Origin: Planctomycetota bacterium
GTDB taxonomy: Bacteria; Planctomycetota; UBA1135; UBA2386
DNA: 64,000 nucleotides
Assembly (NCBI GenBank): GCA_016713175.1
Contig: JADJPQ010000002.1
Span: 434,001-498,000 of the forward strand
Reading direction: 5' to 3'
Shown: piece after piece, positions 46,629 to 54,132 of the stretch
Layout: each line of letters opens with the position of its first letter
How positions within the stretch are numbered: the first letter of the stretch is position 1
Translations under genes and position numbers: made by a program
The notes under the pieces: model-generated
Database searches by the model: none
The model's input: only the letters and a program-made list of their open reading frames with translations
What the model was told of the DNA's origin: nothing

Positions 46629-47486
46629 CTACCCGGTGTGCGCGATCTCGAACTGCTCCGGCGAGCGGTAGCCGATCGACGAGTGCATGCGCCTGCGGTT
46701 GTAGAAGCTCTCGATGTAATCGAACACACAGGCACGAGCCTCGTCGCGCGTTGCGTAGCCGTGCAGCAGAACGCACTCGGTCTTGACCGTGTGGTGCAGG
46801 CTCTCGGCAGCGGCGTTGTCGTAGCAGTTGCCGGATCGGCTCATGCTGGCAACGAGGCCAGGGACTGCGAGTGCGGCACGGAAGTCGGCAGATGCATACT
46901 GCGACCCGCGGTCGGAGTGGAAGATGCAACCGGGCGCAGGTCGGCGGCTCTCGACGGCCATGTTCAGGGCAGCCAAGACCAGCGACACATCCATGCCCGA
47001 GCTCATCGACCAACCGACGATCTTCCGGGAGAACAGGTCCATGACGACGGCCAGGTAGAGCCAGCCCTCGTCGGTGCCGATGTAGGTGATGTCGGAGACC
47101 CAGACCCGGTTCAGCGCCGACGCCGTGGTGCGCTTCAGAAGATCCGGTGCAATCGGGTGATCGTGCTTAGGTCGGTGGTCTTGACGCGATGCACGCCGCG
47201 TCGCCTTCGACCGCAGTTTCATGCTGCGCATGATCCTGGCGACCCGCTTGCGGCTACGGGTCTCGCCCGCCTTCTGCAGGACCTTGTGAACCCGCGGCGC
47301 TCGTAGACGAACCGGTTGTCGTCGTAGATGCCGCGGATCAAGGCCCCGAGCCGCGTGTCTTCTCGGTCGTGTGCGCTCCTCACGACCGAGCCATGCGTAA
47401 GAACCCGCTCCGCGAAACTGCCAGGGCCCGGCATCGACGACGACCCGGAACTCCGTGGCGTTCTCGCGCATGAAAGCGGGCTTCAC
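46629..47486 (-). pseudogene. IS3-family transposase OrfB, N-terminal half frameshifted
   Basis: From about 47300 leftward the integrase core is intact: RSRKRVARIMRSMKL, then the DDE residues in VWVSDITYIGTDEGW, FHSDRGSQYAS and NAAAESLHHTVKTE, ending with NRRRMHSSIGYRSPEQFE. Upstream, the expected N-terminus (CRALAVSRSGF, YAWLGREERT, DTRLGALIRGIYDDNR, APRVHKVLQ) is spread over three frames, so at least three frameshifts separate the start from the core. The copy is therefore unlikely to be active unless these are sequence errors. Confidence 0.85.
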
Positions 47487-47576
47487 TTCTTCGGTTTCGC
47501 CAAAGTAGCCCGGGCTTTTTAAAACACTGCACTCTTCCTCGGCGTTCGCCTGGCGGCGCCGTAGATCCGCAGCTCC

Positions 47577-47769
47577 TCATCCACGGCGGTCAGCTTCCCG
47601 TTGCCGCCGGAACGCCTCCGCGCCATCGCCTTCGATCTCGCTCTTCCACCGCGTCAGCATGTTGCGGTTGATGCCGAGCGCGTCCCGCAACGTCGCCGAC
47701 CGGCTTGCCCTGCTCCACGACCCGGCGGACCGCCTCAGCGAACTCGCGCGTGTGCTTTCTTCTGGACAT
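47577..47769 (-). pseudogene. IS3-family OrfA, frameshifted
   Basis: Starts at ATG 47769 (MSRRKHTREFAEAVRRVVEQG), an IS3-type helix-turn-helix start. Homology shifts frame after PVGDVA near 47693 to RDALGINRNMLTRWKSEIEG and ends at 47577; the Leu-zipper part (NAEEECSVLKK-like) reads in yet another frame farther left. About 64 residues are seen in total. Confidence 0.7.
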
Positions 47770-47842
47770 ACTCCGGATTCTTTGCCTGCGCCAGAACCTG
47801 CCGGCTCCTTGGTTGGGTGTCCACTTTTCTGGGGCAAGATCA

Positions 47843-49037
47843 CGAGTTCGGGCACGGCCAGGATGCCATCCCGCGGCCAGTCGTAGACCTGGAGGTAGAC
47901 GGTGTCGCCCTTCTGCGTCGCGCGCCCCCACGGCGTCTGCAGGAACGGCGAACGGTCGCAGCCGGTGATCGCTTCGCCATGAACCTTCAACCAGTCGCCG
48001 ATCGCCAGCAACCGGTCGACCATGATCAGCGGAATCGTGCCATCGCCATCGGGCCCGATGTCGAGCAGCAACTTGCCGCCGCGGCTGACCAGGTCGATCA
48101 GCGTGCGCACGCATTCGGTGCGCGACAGGTAGAGGTCGTAGCCCTCGGCGCGATTGAACGCGAACGAGTGGCCGATGCCGCGGCATTCCTCGAACGGCTT
48201 CTGGCCGAGATACGTCTTGCTGCCGCCGTAGCCGCCATACTCGGTCGTGTAGTAGTCACCGTGTTCGCCGCGACAGCCCTTGCCCCAGCGGTCGTTGACC
48301 ACCAGTTCGCCCCTATTGGGCGCGTTCTCGCGCAGCCAATGCACCAGTTCGCGGCTGCGCCACAGCGTGTCCGGGTGTTCCCACTCGCCGTCCGGCCAGA
48401 ATACCGATGGCTGATAGCGCGCAATCAGGTCTTTGACCTGCGGGAACACGACCTGGTCGACGTAGGCGGGCTTGTCCTTGTCGAACAGCGGGTTGTGCCA
48501 TTCGAGGAACGAGTAGTAGAGGCCGAAGCGGATGCCCTCTTTGCGCACGGCGGCGGCGAGTTCGCCGAGCAGGTCGCGCTCAGGGCCGATGGCCTGCGCG
48601 TTCCACGGATAGCCGCGGACGGCGCTGCCGACCGCGTCGGGCCACAGCGCGTAGCCGTCGTGGTGTTTGCTGGTGATGACGATGTAGTCGGCGCCGGCGC
48701 GCTGGAAGATCTTCGCCCACTCGGCGGGGTCCCACAGTTCGGCGCGGAACTGCGGCGCGAAGTCGCGGTAGGTGAAGTCCTTGCCGTAGACGCGTTCGTG
48801 GAACTTGGTCACGAAGCCGTCGTGCGAATTGGTGTCGAGCCAGTGCTGATACCACTCAGAGTAGGTGCTGGTGTGGCAGTAGCTCGGCACCGAGTAGACG
48901 CCCCAGTGGATGAAGATCCCGAACTTGGCGTCCTGGAACCACGACGGGATCGGGCGGGCGTCGAGCTGGTCCCAGGTCGGCGGCTCCTGGGCCAGGGCGG
49001 CAGCTACGAACGGCAACACGGCGGCAAGTGCGCGCAT
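47843..49037 (-). pseudogene. alpha-L-fucosidase (GH29), 5' part cut off by the IS
   Basis: 398 residues remain before the IS. Signal peptide MRALAAVLPFVAAALAQ, then the GH29 signature start (WFQDAKFGIFIHWGVYSVPSY), ADYIVITSKHHDGYALWP and the catalytic nucleophile Asp216 in SVFWPDGEW. The (beta/alpha)8 catalytic domain is essentially complete (through KLLLDIGPDGDGTIP); the break falls after ILAVPEL in the C-terminal sandwich. The frame then runs 266 bases into the IS and stops at 47577, so a hybrid product could still fold its catalytic domain. Predicted to release terminal alpha-L-fucose from external glycans. Confidence 0.88.
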
Positions 49038-49084
49038 CGGCGCGATTGGAGCAGGGGCCGGTGGCGGAGTCGAGGCAGCAACGT

Positions 49085-49420
49085 CTACCGGACGTCGATC
49101 CTCTGCAGTTGCTCGATCGCGACCCTCACCGCACTCCCGGGCCCCTGGATCAACAGCTGCGCAGCCTCGCCGACGCGATTCACGGAAACGCCCGCGGGCA
49201 GCGTCGGGCGGAGCCGGGCCTCCGCGTCCGCGGCAGAGATGTGCTGCAGAGGAACCGCGGTCAGGATCACGCCCGAATGGTCATGGCCATGGGTCAGGAC
49301 CGCCGCATCCACGTATCGGGCGTCTGCGACACCAGCGTCTGCGGGCTTCTGAGGAAGCTGCTGGCAAGAACCAAAGACCGCCAGCCAGACCAACGCGGGG
49401 GCGCGCATGGGATGCGTCAT
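49085..49420 (-). CDS. small lipoprotein with a secretin-like N domain
   Basis: 111 residues. Near the start APALVWLAVFGSC is a lipobox-like signal peptide (lipidated Cys near 19). The C-terminal ~60 residues (GVILTAVPLQHISAADAEARLRPTLP, then VNRVGEAAQLLIQGPGSAVRVAIEQLQRIDV) follow the beta-alpha-beta pattern of secretin N1 / NolW domains, which in full secretins build the periplasmic rings. Here the domain stands alone. ATG 49408 is an alternative start. It lies 47 bases upstream of the fucosidase and may or may not belong to the cassette array. Confidence 0.6.
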   Translation of the reverse strand: MTHPMRAPALVWLAVFGSCQQLPQKPADAGVADARYVDAAVLTHGHDHSGVILTAVPLQHISAADAEARLRPTLPAGVSVNRVGEAAQLLIQGPGSAVRVAIEQLQRIDVR

Positions 49421-49836
49421 GGTTGCCGAGACTGACCTGTTGCCGGTCCTATTCCAGGTGTTCTCCGGAAATCGGTGGGCAACGCTCGAGCGTCGGTGCC
49501 AGTCCTGGCGCCAGACGGCGGCTCGTCTTCATTGTTCGGCGCCGCCACAGGTCGGAGTTGCGCGAGCTTGCGCAGGAGTCCCGATCGCGTGTTGAGGGTG
49601 TGCACGTATGCGCCATCGGCACGTCGGTAGCACAGCAGCCCTGCGCCACCGGGAAGCTGCACCAGCTCGATGGGGTCTTTGCATGCCGCACTCGTCAAAC
49701 GCAGGACCTGCGCGTCGTCACCTGCCAAGTCCCACGGGGACCTGTCTGGCATCGGCAAAGAGAGTCGGTAGCGACCTGGGCAACCGGGGATCTCCTCCCA
49801 CGGGAAAGCGGCCTGGATCTCGTCAAAGGAGCGCAT
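49417..49836 (-). CDS. small cassette protein of unknown function, C-terminus doubtful
   Basis: 139 residues as read. The first ~90 form a small beta-rich domain (WEEIPGCPGRYRLSLP; SPWDLAGDDAQVLRL; GLLCYRRADGAYVHTLNT..GLLRKLAQL). A similar domain is widespread as a short stand-alone protein ending at this point. The remaining ~45 residues (from RPVAAPNNEDEP) are encoded by the attC-like spacer 49477-49540 and beyond, so the original stop was probably lost. Function unknown. Confidence 0.6.
   Translation of the reverse strand: MRSFDEIQAAFPWEEIPGCPGRYRLSLPMPDRSPWDLAGDDAQVLRLTSAACKDPIELVQLPGGAGLLCYRRADGAYVHTLNTRSGLLRKLAQLRPVAAPNNEDEPPSGARTGTDARALPTDFRRTPGIGPATGQSRQP
49477..49540 (-). other. attC-like site, degenerate
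   Basis: 64 bp. On the plus strand it is bounded by GGGCAAC and GTTCGGC; inside is the stem GGTGCCAG / CTGGCGCC. It lies within the doubtful C-terminus of the gene 49417-49836. The last recognisable site of the array. Confidence 0.4.
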
Positions 49837-49860
49837 GTTGGTGTGGCAACAGCCGAACGT

Positions 49861-50250
49861 TCAACGGCGGCGGACACTCGGGCCCATTGGCGGTACCGGC
49901 GACCTGGTCTGGACCATTGCCGGCGGCAGCAACTTCGCCAAGCGCCAACCGAGAAGGCCGGTGAAGACGAGTCCCCCGCCAAGGAGCAGACTGCGCCACC
50001 ACCCGATCCCGACCGGCGCCCAGCCGGATACCACAGGCGGCTGCCAGAACCACGAGTGGACGTGCAGGACCATGCCAGCGTCGTCGTTCGACCGCATCTC
50101 CCACTCCGGCGTCAGACCGTGTCGATAGACACCGAGGGCGAGAAACGTGATGCTCACGAGGCGGAACGTCCATTTCAGGGCCTGTGCGCGCTTCTGCAGC
50201 CTTTGGCTGCTGGACTGCGTGATCTGGTCAGCCTGCATCATGGACTTCAT
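49861..50250 (-). CDS. small membrane protein in the cassette array
   Basis: 129 residues from ATG 50250 (MKSMMQADQITQSSSQ). Two TM segments: ~31-49 (FRLVSITFLALGVYRHG) and ~95-115 (SLLLGGGLVFTGLLGW), with an ordered loop between (VLHVHSWFWQPPVVSGWAP). No family recognised. The frame is open 54 bases farther upstream, through the degraded spacer 50251-50307, where an attC site would be expected but I cannot define one. Confidence 0.55.
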   Translation of the reverse strand: MKSMMQADQITQSSSQRLQKRAQALKWTFRLVSITFLALGVYRHGLTPEWEMRSNDDAGMVLHVHSWFWQPPVVSGWAPVGIGWWRSLLLGGGLVFTGLLGWRLAKLLPPAMVQTRSPVPPMGPSVRRR

Positions 50251-50307
50251 CCAGACGTCGGACACCGCAACTCCGCGCGCGTGGTTCTCGGACGCCGCAG
50301 GCACAGC

Positions 50308-50679
50308 CTATGCACCCGCGAAGCACGCCTCAACCCCTTCCGCGATCCAGTCGAGCACACCTGTCTCATGGTCCCAGATCGCCAGGCCGAAGTCGTCATC
50401 GGAAGCCGCGCGGCGCATCAGCACCAGACGGTCGCCGGCGCCGTTGCCGGCAATCGCGATCGCCGCAGCGGGGAATGCTGGCCAGACGAGGGCCAGCTCC
50501 GTCTGGCGCACGACATCGTCCCAACCGCGACCGAGGCGGCGCTCGTCCGAGTCGTCGCGAACCGGGTGCAGCCACCAGATCTCCTGGGCGATCTCGACCG
50601 CACCGCCGTTCGAACGCAACAGCCACGCCCGATAGGCCACGGGGAGGCGAACTCCGAGGCGCGACTCGGCCGCAGCCAC
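50308..50679 (-). CDS. SMI1/KNR4 (SUKH) family protein
   Basis: 123 residues from a GTG at 50679. SUKH pattern: VAAAESRLGVRLPVAYRAWLLRSNGG, then WWLHPVRDD, WPAFPAAAIAIAGNGAGDRLVLM and a C-terminal WDHETGVLDWIAEG. SUKH proteins are best known as immunity proteins against polymorphic toxins and contact-dependent nucleases. The natural ATG may be at 50705 next to the attC site, but it is out of frame by one base, so a start-proximal frameshift is possible. Confidence 0.8.
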   Translation of the reverse strand: MAAAESRLGVRLPVAYRAWLLRSNGGAVEIAQEIWWLHPVRDDSDERRLGRGWDDVVRQTELALVWPAFPAAAIAIAGNGAGDRLVLMRRAASDDDFGLAIWDHETGVLDWIAEGVEACFAGA

Positions 50680-50700
50680 GAAGAGTTCATCGACCGGAAC

Positions 50701-50777
50701 GCCATCGCGGTCTTGCCCACATCCTCGACCTCGAGCCGCGAGCGGCGGCGTTCGCCCGCATCCATGACCCGTCGGGC
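50701..50777 (-). other. attC-like site between the CbrC-like and SUKH genes
   Basis: 77 bp. The plus strand ends with GTCGGGC at 50771-50777, just 11 bases from the CbrC stop codon (50789), and begins GCCATCGCGGTCTTGCCC, matching the GTCTT box. The inner palindrome GCGA...TCGC is weak. Confidence 0.5.
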
Positions 50778-50788
50778 CACCCTGGCAG

Positions 50789-51349
50789 TCAGTCACAATC
50801 ACCGTTGAACCTCGCTCGCCGACATCGTCGGCATACAAACTTGTAGAATGCCGGGTTGCCGCCGGGACTGTATTCCGCGATGATATCGGGCAGGTCGTCC
50901 CATGGAAATCCGGAGTCCGCAGACAGTTGGGCGAGACCTGCTGCATCCAACGACGCGAGATCGGCTTGCGTGGCATCACCATGGAACTCGCAGGCGTCAC
51001 CACAACAGGTCATCCAGGAATCCTGTTGCCAGCAGACATAGCCTGGTGTGCGCAGCGTCACCTCGGCGACGATGTCGGCGGCGATTCCGTCCCTGAGCAA
51101 GGGATGGTCATCAACCAGCTGTGCTCCGAAGTCAGCGGCGAGCTTGCCATCGGCAATGCACCAGGGGCAGGCAACGGCAACGTCACAGGCACCGGCGATG
51201 CTCGGCACATACGTGTAGCCGCGGGCCTCGCCACAGCATTCGCACACGGCGTCGGACCGGGCGATCGCGCCTGTTCTCAGTGGGTCAGGGTGATAACGGA
51301 ACACAGGAAGGGGGTCCACGCGCCGCTGCTCCGTATCCTTGTTCGGCAT
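50789..51349 (-). CDS. CbrC-family protein (UPF0167)
   Basis: 186 residues. The family core is clear: LPVFRYHPDPLRTGAI, CECCGEARGYTY, CPWCIADGKLAADFG, then CCGDACEFHGDA and the ending FVCRRCRR. CxxC pairs suggest metal binding. E. coli CbrC is linked to colicin E2 tolerance, so a bacteriocin or toxin resistance role is plausible. Start ATG 51349 lies 2 bases after the previous stop, and the first ~10 residues (MPNKDTEQRR) are encoded by what looks like a leftover R'' box (GTTCGGC on the plus strand), so the N-terminus may be a cassette-fusion relic. Confidence 0.82.
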   Translation of the reverse strand: MPNKDTEQRRVDPLPVFRYHPDPLRTGAIARSDAVCECCGEARGYTYVPSIAGACDVAVACPWCIADGKLAADFGAQLVDDHPLLRDGIAADIVAEVTLRTPGYVCWQQDSWMTCCGDACEFHGDATQADLASLDAAGLAQLSADSGFPWDDLPDIIAEYSPGGNPAFYKFVCRRCRRARFNGDCD

Positions 51350-51350
51350 C

Positions 51351-51614
51351 CTACTCGTAGAGCTTGCCCGCAAGGAGCACCTCGGCAAAGCCCCGCCACG
51401 ACGGGGGCCCAGCAACAGGCCGATCCGCCGCCCACGCAGCACACGACGCCAGGTATGCCTCGATGCTCGTGTTCTCCCAACCACCGGCGTCGGGGCCTTG
51501 GGAAGAGCTGGGCCTGGTCCGTTCTCGGGCCGCCGCGATCTCCCGGTCCTTCGCGAGTTCGCGGAGGAACACAAGGAAGGTCTCGCGGTCGAAGACCGCG
51601 GCTGGATCCATCAT
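51351..51614 (-). CDS. DUF7660-like small protein
   Basis: 87 residues from ATG 51614, chosen because GGAGAG precedes it. The pattern DRETFLVFLRELAKDRE...WENTSIEAYLASCAAWAAD...WRGFAEVLLAGKLYE matches the small acidic DUF7660 family, often found near toxins and immunity genes. The same frame remains open upstream into the neighbouring gene, so a read-through fusion cannot be excluded. Confidence 0.7.
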   Translation of the reverse strand: MMDPAAVFDRETFLVFLRELAKDREIAAARERTRPSSSQGPDAGGWENTSIEAYLASCAAWAADRPVAGPPSWRGFAEVLLAGKLYE

Positions 51615-51979
51615 CTGCTCTCCAGGGTTCGCCGGACTGCCCGATGTGCTCACATCGAGTCCATCGCGGTCGATCACGTCCCGAGCCCAGAAACTGATGG
51701 AGCCATGGGACGCCTCGAACTCCGTCACCCAGGCGCCGAGACCGTCGAGCTGCCGGGCCCGGACGTCGAGAATGAGCATGCCGTGTGTGGGCTTGGGAAC
51801 CCATTCTCGATCGCGACCTGCTGCGGCGACCAGAACCGCAGGCGGCGCAGCCCGCCGTCTCGTTGCAGGTCAAGGTCGATGTAGGGCTCGCTTCCGTCCA
51901 GGCCGACGTGGTAGTGCATCGCCGCGACGGAGTACTGCCACGGTCGCTCGAGGATCGGGTGATGCGGGTCGCGTTCCAT
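51615..51979 (-). CDS. small conserved protein, frameshifted
   Basis: Starts at ATG 51979 (MERDPHHPILERPWQYSVAA). The first ~65 residues (GSEPYIDLDLQRD, LRFWSPQQVAIENGFPSP) read in one frame; the expected continuation (THGMLILDVRARQLDGLGAW, FWARDVIDRDGLD) lies in the next, so one base is gained or lost near 51785. In that second frame no stop separates it from the DUF7660-like gene. A pattern RFWSP....GFPS..G..ILDVRARQL is recognisable as a small family of unknown role. Confidence 0.55.
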
Positions 51980-52081
51980 GGTCAAGTCGCGTCTCTGGTC
52001 CGGTATCTGGCAGCGCTCGTCGGCGCCAGGCCCACGTGGCCGACTGCCAGTCCTGCCGGTTGGTCTCTACCCTTCTTGGGC
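51980..52081 (-). other. attC-like site, degenerate
   Basis: About 102 bp. CTTGGGC at 52075-52081 and GTCAAGTCGCGTCTCTGG at the other end resemble the two boxes. Between them is a strong interrupted hairpin 52000-52059 (CCGG...CTGGCAG...TCGGC / GCCGA...CTGCCAG...CCGG). The stub ORF between this site and the next (ATG 52110, MSGDGYFADSPKK) looks like a gene-less cassette remnant. Confidence 0.4.
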
Positions 52082-52128
52082 GAATCCGCAAAGTAGCCGT
52101 CGCCGGACATGACCGTTCTCGTAGCGAG

Positions 52129-52214
52129 CATCCGTCCTGAGCCACGAGCCGCGCTGCGGGGGTGTCGGCAGGGGAGCTGCCCCCGGTGGCCGGCTGCCCG
52201 AGGTCTTGTTGGGC
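52129..52214 (-). other. attC-like site after the 200-residue cassette gene
   Basis: About 86 bp. A perfect GTTGGGC at 52208-52214 sits 4 bases from the stop codon (52218), followed inward by AGACC. The far end is truncated or mutated (GCATCCGTCCTGAGCC). The interior has C/G-rich hairpins rather than one clean stem. Confidence 0.5.
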
Positions 52215-52217
52215 AGC

Positions 52218-52820
52218 CTACTCGCAGAGCCATTCCAACGGGAGTAGCTCACTGCTCTTGAACGCCTCGAGGGCATCGCGAGGGAGGCAAACCACGATCG
52301 CCGTTTGGTCCATGCCCCAGCAGGCGAACTGGTGTGTCGATAGCAGCGTGTTGATAGACGCCAAGATGTCCAAATCCATCCAATCATCGGAATAGGCCGG
52401 ATGAACGGCATGCCGAGCGCCCGCGAGAGTGAACGACACGTTGATCGGCCCCTCGTCGGAATCCCACACCTCAGCGATGCTCTGCGGATCAAAACTGCCG
52501 GTCGATATCGCTGCCAGTGCTCGCAGGAACTCGGCGTAGACCTGGTTCTCAGCGCACACGTCCGCCTCCGTGTCGTCCATCCACACGTGCCTTGCATCCA
52601 TCGCCACCAACCAGGGGCGGTCGAACCGATTGCTGGGGTCGAAGGGACGTCGCCACTCCTGTTGGAACCTCTGCAGAAGGTCGTGAGGCTGCAGACCGGC
52701 GAGCAACCCGAACTGCCGGAACCGCTCTACCAGCTCATCTACGGCGTGGTAATACGCCGGACCCGAGAGTCGCGGGCCAAACAACCGTCCGAGCAGAGGT
52801 AGTCTTCTAAGCCAGGTCAC
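52218..52820 (-). CDS. cassette protein of unknown function
   Basis: 200 residues from GTG 52820, 22 bases inside the preceding attC-like site. It is acidic and globular with Trp-rich segments (WLVAMDARHVWMDDTEADVC; AEVWDSDEGPINVSFTLAG; YSDDWMDLDILASINTLLS). The start VTWLRRLPLLGRLFGP is basic and amphipathic. No family recognised; size and composition fit immunity-type proteins, but this is only a guess from context. Confidence 0.6.
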   Translation of the reverse strand: MTWLRRLPLLGRLFGPRLSGPAYYHAVDELVERFRQFGLLAGLQPHDLLQRFQQEWRRPFDPSNRFDRPWLVAMDARHVWMDDTEADVCAENQVYAEFLRALAAISTGSFDPQSIAEVWDSDEGPINVSFTLAGARHAVHPAYSDDWMDLDILASINTLLSTHQFACWGMDQTAIVVCLPRDALEAFKSSELLPLEWLCE

Positions 52821-52841
52821 TTGTGATTCGCAGGAAGGGCT

Positions 52842-52940
52842 GCCCGACGTCTTTGGTACTGAGCCGCAAGCCGCGTGCGAGGGCCTCAGCTCTCGCGGTT
52901 GCTTTGGTCGCGGCTCGTCGGCTCCTGCGTCGAGTCAGGC
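52842..52940 (-). other. attC-like site
   Basis: 99 bp. GCCCGACGTCTTTGG at one end (52842) and GTCAGGC at the other (52934-52940), with a nearly perfect stem: GAGCCGCAAGCCGCG pairs with CGCGGCTCGTCGGCTC. One of the clearest sites of the array. Confidence 0.65.
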
Positions 52941-53458
52941 AGCATGCTAGCCCATACCTCCAACAGGGCGTAGGGCCCGGGCTCCACCCGCTCCCCTGTC
53001 GCGAACCGCTGCGCGGTGCGAAGGGCATCGTCGAAGGTGTCGATCAGGCACCATCGGTTGGCATGGCAGGCAGCGGCCATGGAGTTGCACGACAGCGGTG
53101 AGCACTCGAACGTCGTGCCCATCGTGCGTGAGCAGAGGTCGTAGCCCAGTCGCACGAAGCTCTCGGGGATAGCCTCGGGTGCGACGCCCGTCAGGTCGAG
53201 GGGCGACTCGCCATGCTCACCGAACACCACGGGCAGAGTACGTAGGCCGTACCGAAGGAACTCGCTCGTCTCCTCGAGAGGTACGATCTGGTCAACCAAG
53301 GCCAGAGTGTCGAAGAGCCATAGCCCGTTGTGCGCCCAGTGCCCGATCCAGTGGTCCGGCGATCGCGTCGCGCAGTCGCAGTCGCAAACGCTGCACACGA
53401 GATCAACTTGCGGGGCCTCAAGCCACGCGGGGCGAACGCCATGTCGCTTCGCGAACAA
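52886..53458 (-). CDS. cassette protein of unknown function, both ends doubtful
   Basis: 190 residues as read from a TTG at 53458. Cys-rich start (VDLVCSVCDCDCATRSPDHW, IGHWAHNGLWLFDTL) and GVAPEAIPESFVRLGYDLCSR. A good ATG at 53493, 4 bases from the attC R' box, is in another frame and leads MAWSPAELVTAG; a one-base frameshift near 53465 would join them. The last ~17 residues are encoded inside the attC-like site, with an out-of-frame TAG just before it, so the true stop may be near 52947. Confidence 0.5.
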   Translation of the reverse strand: MFAKRHGVRPAWLEAPQVDLVCSVCDCDCATRSPDHWIGHWAHNGLWLFDTLALVDQIVPLEETSEFLRYGLRTLPVVFGEHGESPLDLTGVAPEAIPESFVRLGYDLCSRTMGTTFECSPLSCNSMAAACHANRWCLIDTFDDALRTAQRFATGERVEPGPYALLEVWASMLPDSTQEPTSRDQSNRES

Positions 53459-53496
53459 CCAGCGGTCACAAGTTCTGCGGGTGACCAGGCCATGCT

Positions 53497-53596
53497 GCCC
53501 AAGGTCTTTGCCGTTGAGGCACGAGGCGCGCTGTCGGTTGCTCTGGAACCTCGGTTGGCTTCCGCGCGCCTCGTCGCTTGCTGCGGCGTGTTAGCT
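53497..53596 (-). other. attC-like site
   Basis: 100 bp. GCCCAAGGTCTTTGCC at 53497 and GTTAGCT at 53590-53596 (overlapping the stop codon of the upstream gene). The stem GAGGCACGAGGCGCGC / GCGCGCCTCGTC is perfect over 11 bp. Confidence 0.65.
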
Positions 53597-54043
53597 GGAG
53601 CCAACCAGGAACCGCGGACGTACGCAAGCGGCATCGAACTCAGAACGCGAATGAAACGGCCAAACGGCGAAGTCGCCGTGGTCCTGCCACTCCCGCAGAC
53701 GATTCGCCTTGCGACGCTCCCAGCAGCCAAGCGTGAGGATGTTGAACAGCCAGTTGTAGATCGGGAAGTCGCCGCTCGGGTAGGGAGGCCAGAGGTACTC
53801 CGCGTCGCTCCGCAAGAAGAGGATCGAGCGAGCGATCTCGGGCCTCACGGCTCGCGCGACGGAACGCTCAACGGGTGAGTAGTCGCTGTAGCAAGCCCAC
53901 GCTTGGGTCTTGATCGCGCGGATGCCGGGATCGGCGCTACCAAGCTGATCAACGGCGAACTCGAACTCCTCGCCCTCCATCTCGCCACGCATCAGCCGCC
54001 GCAACAGCTGCGCGCACGCGCGCCTTGAGTCGCGATCAACCAT
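53591..54043 (-). CDS. cassette protein with FLRSD..Y.WP motif, unknown function
   Basis: 150 residues from ATG 54043, 11 bases from the attC R' box. The segments AWACYSDYSPVERSVAR, ILFLRSDAEYLWPP and FNILTLGCWERRKANRLREW are recognisable as a small protein type often met in integron cassettes and scattered genomes; no function is known to me. A hydrophobic patch YNWLFNILTLGCW could contact membrane. The stop codon TAA lies inside the next attC box. Confidence 0.7.
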   Translation of the reverse strand: MVDRDSRRACAQLLRRLMRGEMEGEEFEFAVDQLGSADPGIRAIKTQAWACYSDYSPVERSVARAVRPEIARSILFLRSDAEYLWPPYPSGDFPIYNWLFNILTLGCWERRKANRLREWQDHGDFAVWPFHSRSEFDAACVRPRFLVGSS

Positions 54044-54053
54044 GATGCTTCCA

Positions 54054-54122
54054 GCTGACGTCTTTGGCCATCAGCCGCGAGCGCCGCTGCGGCGCTCGTC
54101 GGCCTGCATGGCCTTGTTGGGC
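54054..54122 (-). other. attC-like site, best preserved
   Basis: 69 bp. Perfect GTTGGGC at 54116-54122, 11 bases from the upstream stop codon, GCTGACGTCTTTGGCC at the other end, and a long stem through GGCCAT...GGCC, GGCC and GAGCGC / GCGCTC around a 4-6-base loop. Almost the whole element can fold on itself, as attC sites do. Confidence 0.7.
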
Positions 54123-54132
54123 GGCGACAGTA

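Larger units (their letters stand above)
46313..47842 (-). mobile_element. IS3-family insertion sequence in the fucosidase gene
   Basis: 1530 bp. Its two ends are imperfect inverted repeats of 26 bp: 46313 reads TGACCCTGCCCC...GTGGACAC and the other end, read inward from 47842, TGATCTTGCCCC...GTGGACAC (18 of 26 match). The flanks carry a 4-bp direct repeat CGAG (46309-46312 and 47843-47846), the target-site duplication. Excision restores the fucosidase frame. It encodes OrfA and an OrfB with an intact DDE region, both damaged by frameshifts. A short T-TTA-AAA slippery string lies near 47519 at the OrfA/OrfB transition, where IS3 elements often use -1 frameshifting. Confidence 0.9.

Noticed and set aside
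50251..50307. Another attC site between the SUKH gene and the membrane protein gene
   Set aside because: A site would be expected here but I cannot define both boxes and a stem.
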